Assembly (NCBI GenBank): GCA_027315165.1
Contig: DAHUYN010000001.1
Coordinates: 186,001 to 250,000, forward strand
Length of the DNA: 64,000 nt
DNA from: Thermoplasmata archaeon
Lineage (GTDB): Archaea; Thermoplasmatota; Thermoplasmata; Lutacidiplasmatales; UBA184
Direction of reading: 5' to 3'
This document shows, in pieces, positions 59,437 through 64,000 of the stretch. Made by a program: the position numbers and the translations under genes. How positions within the stretch are numbered: position 1 is the first letter of the stretch; each line of letters opens with the position of its first letter. The notes beneath the pieces are model-generated. The model was not told the origin of the DNA. It saw only the letters and a program-made list of their open reading frames with translations, and searched no databases.

Positions 59437-60164
59437 GGGGGGCCTCCAGGCGGCGGAGGGGAGGGGGCGAGCCCCTCACGCCGACGCCGCTCGTCCTCGG
59501 TGAGGGCCTCGCGCAGGACGGCACCCATCCGGCGCCAGCCCCGCGTGCGATGCGCGAGCGGGCCCGTGTGGAGGCGACCGGAGCCCAGGAGCTTGAGACC
59601 CATGCGCAAGAGCTCGCCCGCCGGCGTGCGCCGGCCCTCGAGCCGCTCGTAGGTGCGGAACAGGTCCGGCTCGTCCAGGACGCCTCGTCGGAGCAGGTTC
59701 TCGGTGTAGGCGCGGTCGAACCGGTCCGCCGGGCTCTCGGGCGCGGCCCCCGTGAGCGTGAGGTAGCTTCCGATCGTGTGGATGACCTCCTCGACCTTGA
59801 CGCCCTTGGGGCAGCGCTCGACGCACTTGTTGCACGAGACGCAGCGCCAGACCGTCTGGGCGTAGCGGCGAAGCTCCTCCTCGTAGCCGATCTGGGCGAG
59901 ATAGATGAAGTAGCGCGGGTTGAACTCCTCGAGCCCGAAGTCCGTGTGCAGGCAGCAGCCGGCCGTGCACGTCCCGCACTGCCAGCAGCGCGAGATCGTC
60001 TCGCCCTGGGGCTGGCCCTTGACCCAGTCGGCGACCTTCAGATCGAGGTCCTGGACGACACGGGAGCGGAGGAAGGTGTTCCAGTCCCCCGAGACGTCGA
60101 TCCCCTCGAGCTCGAGGGCCTCCGTTCGGTCGACCTCGACGAGGGAGCGCTCAACGATCGGCAT
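59433..60164 (-). CDS. hdrC2: HdrC2 subunit of the sHdr complex
   Basis: This 243-residue iron-sulfur protein has two [4Fe-4S] motifs: CWQCGTCTAGC (Cys60, 63, 66, 70) and CVSCNKCVERCPKG (Cys108, 111, 114, 118). These flank HdrC-type helices. It passes electrons between HdrA and HdrB2. The ATG is inside the end of the hyp gene (14-base overlap). Confidence 0.92.
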   Translation of the reverse strand: MPIVERSLVEVDRTEALELEGIDVSGDWNTFLRSRVVQDLDLKVADWVKGQPQGETISRCWQCGTCTAGCCLHTDFGLEEFNPRYFIYLAQIGYEEELRRYAQTVWRCVSCNKCVERCPKGVKVEEVIHTIGSYLTLTGAAPESPADRFDRAYTENLLRRGVLDEPDLFRTYERLEGRRTPAGELLRMGLKLLGSGRLHTGPLAHRTRGWRRMGAVLREALTEDERRRREGLAPSPPPPGGPP

Positions 60165-60888
60165 CGGTGAGGCGCCTCCGGACGCCGAGGACCATCGAGG
60201 CGAGCGGATAGGCGCCCGGGAGGAGGCGCTCGAGGCCGCCGCCCTGGAAGCTGCGGTCGACCGCCTCGTCGAGGCGGCCCGCGTAGGTCAGGGCCAAGAG
60301 CACGTCGACGGCCGCGAACGTCGTCGAGGGGAACCCGAGCGCATCGAGCTCGAGCCGCAGCTCGCCCAGCCGCGCCTGCGTCGACGCGTGGTCGTGCGGC
60401 GGGGGCCCGCCGAACTCGCCGAGGATCCCCGTGCCCCGCGCGGGGTTCCACACCCACCTCGTGAGAAGTCCGAGCCGGTCCGGGGCCGCCGCGTGGAAGA
60501 GCTCCGCGGCGACGTCGAGGCGGACGTCGTGAGGCGCGCCGTCGAGCCGGTCCGCGGCGCGCGGGAGGTCGGCCGGGCCGAGTCGGGCGGCGCCGGCCCC
60601 CTCGAGGAGCGCCACGACCGACTCGCGCGTCGTCGCCGCCGCGAGCGTGGCGCGGTGCGGGTGCGCCGCGACGATCCCGTCGAGGACGCTCGCAAAGCCG
60701 TCGGCGAACTCATCGAGGCCGAGCCCGACGAGCGCGTGGACGCGAGCGTGCTTCTCGGCGACCGCCGTCTCGAGCCGGTTCACGTTGTCGACGCCGCACG
60801 GCAGCACGCGGTCGCGGAACGCCCGCGCGACGCGTTGGCGCTCGATGCCTCGCGCCGAGGGCGCCGCCCTCAGCTCAGCGCCGTGCAT
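60151..60888 (-). CDS. Conserved sHdr-locus protein (hyp)
   Basis: This 245-residue protein sits between hdrA and hdrC2, the place of the unnamed 'hyp' gene in known shdr loci (hdrC1-B1-A-hyp-C2-B2). The body is helical, with DRLGLLTRWVWNPARGTGIL and STTFAAVDVLLALTYAGRLD. It has a single Cys near the start and no cofactor motif. It overlaps hdrA by 14 bases. Its role in the complex is unknown. Confidence 0.75.
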   Translation of the reverse strand: MHGAELRAAPSARGIERQRVARAFRDRVLPCGVDNVNRLETAVAEKHARVHALVGLGLDEFADGFASVLDGIVAAHPHRATLAAATTRESVVALLEGAGAARLGPADLPRAADRLDGAPHDVRLDVAAELFHAAAPDRLGLLTRWVWNPARGTGILGEFGGPPPHDHASTQARLGELRLELDALGFPSTTFAAVDVLLALTYAGRLDEAVDRSFQGGGLERLLPGAYPLASMVLGVRRRLTDADR

Positions 60889-61912
60889 ACTGGTAGGCTC
60901 GGAGCGCCGCCCCCATCCCCTCGGTCACCGCGTCCGGGATCGCCTTGGGGCCGGTCGCCGCCCCCGCGTAGAAGAGCCCGGGGATGCCGGAGTCGACCGG
61001 GTTCAGGTCGGAGAGACTCGGGGAGAGGAACCCCTCGGGCCCGACCGGCGCGGCGAAGAGCGCGGCGGCCTCCTTCGTGCCGACGCCCGGCTCCATGCCG
61101 CTCGCCAGGACGATCATGTCGAACGGGACCTCCGTCGGCCGGCTCAGGATCGTGTCCTCACCGGTCGCGAGGAGCCGCGAGCCGCCCTCGGCCATCGTGA
61201 TCTGGCCGATGCGACCGCGGATGAACTTCACCCCGTACTCCTGCATCGACTTCCAGTAGAGGTCCTCCCAGAGGCCGTAGGTCCGGATGTCCATGTAGTA
61301 GACGTAGGCGTCGATCTCCGGGTGCTTCTGGCGCACCTCGACGGCCTGCTTGATGCTCACGGCGCAGCCGAGCCGGCAGCACCAGGGATTGCCGACCTGG
61401 ATGTCGCGCGACCCCACGCAGAGGATCCAGGCGATCCGCCGGGGCGGCTTGCCGTCCGAGGGCCGGACCACCCGGTCGTCGTGGATCATCGCCTCGAGCT
61501 CCTTGAAGTCGAGGACGTCGGGGAAGCGGCCGTAGCCGTACTCGAACTTTCGGCGCGAGTCGAAGTGGTCGAAGCCGGTCGCGAGGACGACCGCCGAGAC
61601 GGCCCGGGTCTCGACGGCGTCCGCGGACTTGAGCGTCACGAGGTAGCCCGACTCGCTCCTCTCGGCCTTGGAGAGCGTCGTCGAGAGCCGCAGGTCGACC
61701 TTGGGGTTCCCCTCGACCTTGCTCAGCAGCGCGCCGAGGATCTCCTCGGCCGGCTTCAGATCGGGGGCGAGGAGCGAGTAGTGCCATCGCTTCGGGTTCC
61801 CGCCGAGGTAGTTCTCCCGCTCGACCAGGAGGGCGGGGGCGCCGAGGGCCGCGAGCTCGGCCGCGGCGCTCAGCCCCGCGGGGCCGCCCCCGAGCACGAG
61901 GATCGGGTTCAC
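60875..61912 (-). CDS. hdrA: HdrA subunit of the sHdr complex
   Basis: This is the short HdrA of 345 residues: FAD motif ILVLGGGPAGLSAAAELAAL, and an Fe-S site with Cys165, Cys178-Cys179 and Cys183 in ILCVGSRD and NPWCCRLGCAVSIKQ. It lacks the ferredoxin and thioredoxin-reductase-like extensions of methanogen HdrA, which is characteristic of sHdrA. The GTG overlaps the hdrB1 TGA (GTGA). Confidence 0.94.
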   Translation of the reverse strand: MNPILVLGGGPAGLSAAAELAALGAPALLVERENYLGGNPKRWHYSLLAPDLKPAEEILGALLSKVEGNPKVDLRLSTTLSKAERSESGYLVTLKSADAVETRAVSAVVLATGFDHFDSRRKFEYGYGRFPDVLDFKELEAMIHDDRVVRPSDGKPPRRIAWILCVGSRDIQVGNPWCCRLGCAVSIKQAVEVRQKHPEIDAYVYYMDIRTYGLWEDLYWKSMQEYGVKFIRGRIGQITMAEGGSRLLATGEDTILSRPTEVPFDMIVLASGMEPGVGTKEAAALFAAPVGPEGFLSPSLSDLNPVDSGIPGLFYAGAATGPKAIPDAVTEGMGAALRAYQYARR

Positions 61913-63216
61913 TTCGCGGAGCCTCCCGAACTCACGTGCGCCACGGGAGCCGTGAGCGCGGAGGTCCCGGCCTCGTCGGGCAGGACCTGGCCCTTGTTGA
62001 CCGCGAAGAACTTCTCGATCTCCCCGTGCGCGGGGTGCAGCAGCTCGGGCGCGGCGCCGTTCTTGAGCGCCCGCAGGTACTCCTGGAAGTCCGCCTTGGC
62101 GGTCTTCCAGTCGACCCCCATCTTCGTGAGAAGGGCTTCGGTCGAGGAGGAGTGCCAGTGGACCTGGGCGATCTTGTAGGGGTGGGCCCCGAGGGCGAGC
62201 GCCGCGAACTGCACGTCCGACAGGACCGGGAGCAGGTACGGCTGGCCGTGGGCCTTCCCGATCCACTGGCTCTTGTCGAGGGTCGTGACGCAGCCGGTGT
62301 CGCTCGTGATGGCCACGTCGGAGTGCGCCTCCTCGACCATCGGACGGATCTTGCGCAGGTTCGCGAACGAGCGGCTGAACTCCCGCTCGCTCAGGATGTG
62401 GCGGAACCCGAAGCCGCAGCAATCGTACCAGGTCGAGTAGTCGGCGACCTGGGCCCCGAGGGAGAGCAGGATCCCGGTCGGGACCGCCGGGCGCTGTCCC
62501 GCGTAGACGCGGTCGTCGTAGACGGCGTCCTCGGGGACCATCTTGTAGTAGTGGCACGGCTCGTGGACCGTCGCGACGATCCCCGCGAGGTCGTGGCGCT
62601 GGCGCGGCAGGATCTCGGGGGTCATCGCGTGGACCCACTCGGAGTAGTGGACGATCTCCTCGGGCACGACGAGGTCCCGCCCCATCTTGCGGAGGACCTC
62701 CCGGACCTTGTGCCGGACGTCGGGGTTCTCGACGAGGAGCTTTCGCATCTCCTTGTAGTCGCCGAAGCTCGTCCCGCAGTGGATGAGCGGGAAGTGGTCG
62801 GTCTCGTAGGCGCGGTGGAAGTTGCGCGCCGCCACGGCCGCGAGCGCGACGGGGTTCGAGGTCGCCGTCCCGTGGTAGTTCCAGGCGGTGCAGGAGGTCT
62901 GGTGAGGCTCGTTGAGGTAGGTGCGGCCGGTCTCGTTCATCAGCCACAGGAGCGAGGAGGGGTAGCCCGGAATGTTCCCGCACTGGCCGCACGACTTGTG
63001 GTGCCAGAGCCGGTCCGTGGGGATCCGCTTGGTCCAGCCGAAGAGGGTCTGCGCGTCGACGGGCCGGTTCCTCGCGGAGATCCGGTGGACGATGAGCTCC
63101 CCCTTCTCCTCGAGCCGGTCGAGCTCCTCGCGCACGTCGTGGACCTTCTTGCCCGTCCCCCGCTGGTGCTCGGTCCTCTCGGCCACGACCTTTCGGATCT
63201 CGTTCGCGCTCAGCAT
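61909..63216 (-). CDS. hdrB1: HdrB1 subunit of the sHdr complex
   Basis: This 435-residue CCG-domain protein has Cys76/Cys79 (SCGQCGNIPGYPSS), Cys109, Cys147 (IHCGTSFGDY), then Cys221 (HEPCHYYKM), Cys266-Cys267 (YDCCGFGFRH) and Cys309 (TDTGCVTTLD). The cysteine pattern is less canonical than in HdrB2, as in other sHdrB1 proteins. It follows hdrC1 by 16 bases. Confidence 0.9.
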   Translation of the reverse strand: MLSANEIRKVVAERTEHQRGTGKKVHDVREELDRLEEKGELIVHRISARNRPVDAQTLFGWTKRIPTDRLWHHKSCGQCGNIPGYPSSLLWLMNETGRTYLNEPHQTSCTAWNYHGTATSNPVALAAVAARNFHRAYETDHFPLIHCGTSFGDYKEMRKLLVENPDVRHKVREVLRKMGRDLVVPEEIVHYSEWVHAMTPEILPRQRHDLAGIVATVHEPCHYYKMVPEDAVYDDRVYAGQRPAVPTGILLSLGAQVADYSTWYDCCGFGFRHILSEREFSRSFANLRKIRPMVEEAHSDVAITSDTGCVTTLDKSQWIGKAHGQPYLLPVLSDVQFAALALGAHPYKIAQVHWHSSSTEALLTKMGVDWKTAKADFQEYLRALKNGAAPELLHPAHGEIEKFFAVNKGQVLPDEAGTSALTAPVAHVSSGGSAK

Positions 63217-63232
63217 CGCCGACTCCTCCGCC

Positions 63233-63997
63233 TCATCCCGTGAACGTCGCCACGGGCCCTTTCATTCCCTCGAGCTCGGCCCGGAACCTCTCGCGGGCCT
63301 CGCCGAACTCCTCGCGCCGCTCCTCGATGATGTCGACGAGCATCTCGGTGAGGTCCGGGTCGAGGCCCCGGAGCATGTCGAGCACGCCGGTCTCCTCGTA
63401 GATGCGGAACAGCTCGAGCGACGTCTGCACCGAGACCTCCCAGGCCGAGCGCGTCGTCTGCAGGACGTCGAGCGGGATCGCCTTGCGCATCACCTCGGCG
63501 CTCACGCCCCAGACCTTGTCCGAGCCGGTCGCGAACGGGCCCCAGTCGCGGAAGAAGTCGGGCTGGATCATGTCGGAGGAGACCTGGGTCCCGACGGTCA
63601 TGAGCAACGTGAGCGAGCGCCCGAACGGCGCGAGGGTCTTGCGCGTCGACTCGAGGCCGTGCGAGACCGAGAGCTCGCGCATCACGCTGATGATCCCCGC
63701 GATGTCGTTGCCGAAGCGGCAGCGCATGTTGCAGGTGTAGCACTGGCAGCAGGCCCAGATCTTCTCCTGCATCGCGTCCCAGAGCGTCGTCGCATCGCCG
63801 TTCTCGGCGATCTGGAGCATCTCGCGCGGGGAGAAGTCGTAGAAGCGGGCCGCCGGGCAGCCGGTCGTGCACTCGCCGCAGTTGAGGCAGCCGAGGACGA
63901 AGTCGTGGTGGCGCGGGTCGGCGCGGAACTCCTCGAAGATCGTCGACGCGGCGGCGCGCTCCTCCGAGGTCATCCGGCGGCGACCCGTGAGCTGCAT
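63233..63997 (-). CDS. hdrC1: HdrC1 subunit of the sHdr complex
   Basis: This Fe-S protein has two [4Fe-4S] motifs: CLNCGECTTGC (Cys37, 40, 43, 47) and CCQCYTCNMRC (Cys83, 86, 89, 93, plus an extra Cys84). It then has a long helical region, a total of 254 residues from the ATG at 63997. An ATG at 63973 (MTSEER) is equally possible, and the edge of the window hides any earlier start and the promoter. It is the first gene in view of the sHdr operon. Confidence 0.88.
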   Translation of the reverse strand: MQLTGRRRMTSEERAAASTIFEEFRADPRHHDFVLGCLNCGECTTGCPAARFYDFSPREMLQIAENGDATTLWDAMQEKIWACCQCYTCNMRCRFGNDIAGIISVMRELSVSHGLESTRKTLAPFGRSLTLLMTVGTQVSSDMIQPDFFRDWGPFATGSDKVWGVSAEVMRKAIPLDVLQTTRSAWEVSVQTSLELFRIYEETGVLDMLRGLDPDLTEMLVDIIEERREEFGEARERFRAELEGMKGPVATFTG

Positions 63998-64000
63998 CGC

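Noticed and set aside
58501-63997. Interpretation as methanogen-type HdrABC
   Set aside because: HdrA is the short form, the order C1-B1-A-hyp-C2-B2 with LbpA and DsrE is that of sHdr, and no methanogenesis genes are in the window.

Overview
The window is archaeal chromosome of very high G+C. The genes for archaeal L1, L10, L12/P1, L44e, S27e, aIF2-alpha, aIF5A, Nop10, Nop5, fibrillarin and aTrm56 leave little doubt about the domain. AT-rich TATA boxes about 25-30 bases before several start codons imply leaderless or short-leader transcripts. The DUF835 domain, the KaiC/HerA ATPase cluster and the overall gene content make a Thermoplasmatota-type lineage the most likely source, but that placement is inferred. 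Almost every gene is closely packed, with ATGA/GTGA overlaps that indicate long operons. No CRISPR array, transposase or phage gene was seen.

Layout. 1-4022: RecA/KaiC-like ATPases and a HerA/VirB4-like ATPase (minus). 4147-16362: housekeeping. This holds a DRG GTPase, the purF-nop5-flpA operon, rpl12-rpl10-rpl1 (minus), then rpl44e-rps27e-aIF2a-nop10-wHTH-trm56-mevalonate kinase (plus), a YchF-like GTPase and a membrane protein. 16359-20900: a looser region with a cobalamin adenosyltransferase lacking an obvious start codon, a ribbon-helix-helix regulator, an alpha/alpha-toroid protein bounded by a 22-base direct repeat, and long non-coding stretches. 20907-25622: pstSCAB-phoU behind an operator-like promoter. 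25600-28776: an HTH/ferritin-like regulator divergent from a ZIP metal transporter, then an ArsB-type permease. 28759-32859: a degenerate isoleucyl-tRNA synthetase fused to HhH and DUF835 domains. 33417-40510: aIF5A, a 1489-residue helical repeat protein, an RnfD-like protein, and a tRNA-Glu(CTC) that appears to carry a 31-base intron in its T-loop.

40572-64000 is a sulfur-oxidation and electron-transfer island. It contains FixC, EtfA, EtfB, a TSUP exporter with a DUF1634 partner, a phosphatase, AprA and AprB, FixX, a DUF1059 protein and an Mrp-type Fe-S ATPase. These are followed by DsrE/F/H-like proteins, two TusA-like proteins, two DsrE3-like proteins, a sulfide:quinone reductase-like enzyme with DUF1641, and a lipoate-binding protein with its ligase. 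Converging on the minus strand is a complete sulfur-oxidizing heterodisulfide-reductase-like locus (hdrC1-B1-A-hyp-C2-B2) with a second lipoate-binding protein, another DsrE-like protein and a second lipoate ligase. The inferred flow is: sulfide enters through SQR; persulfide sulfur is carried by TusA/DsrE proteins; sHdr with LbpA oxidises it to sulfite; AprBA oxidises sulfite to APS or TSUP exports it; electrons pass through ETF/FixC/FixX to quinone. ATP sulfurylase is not in the window.
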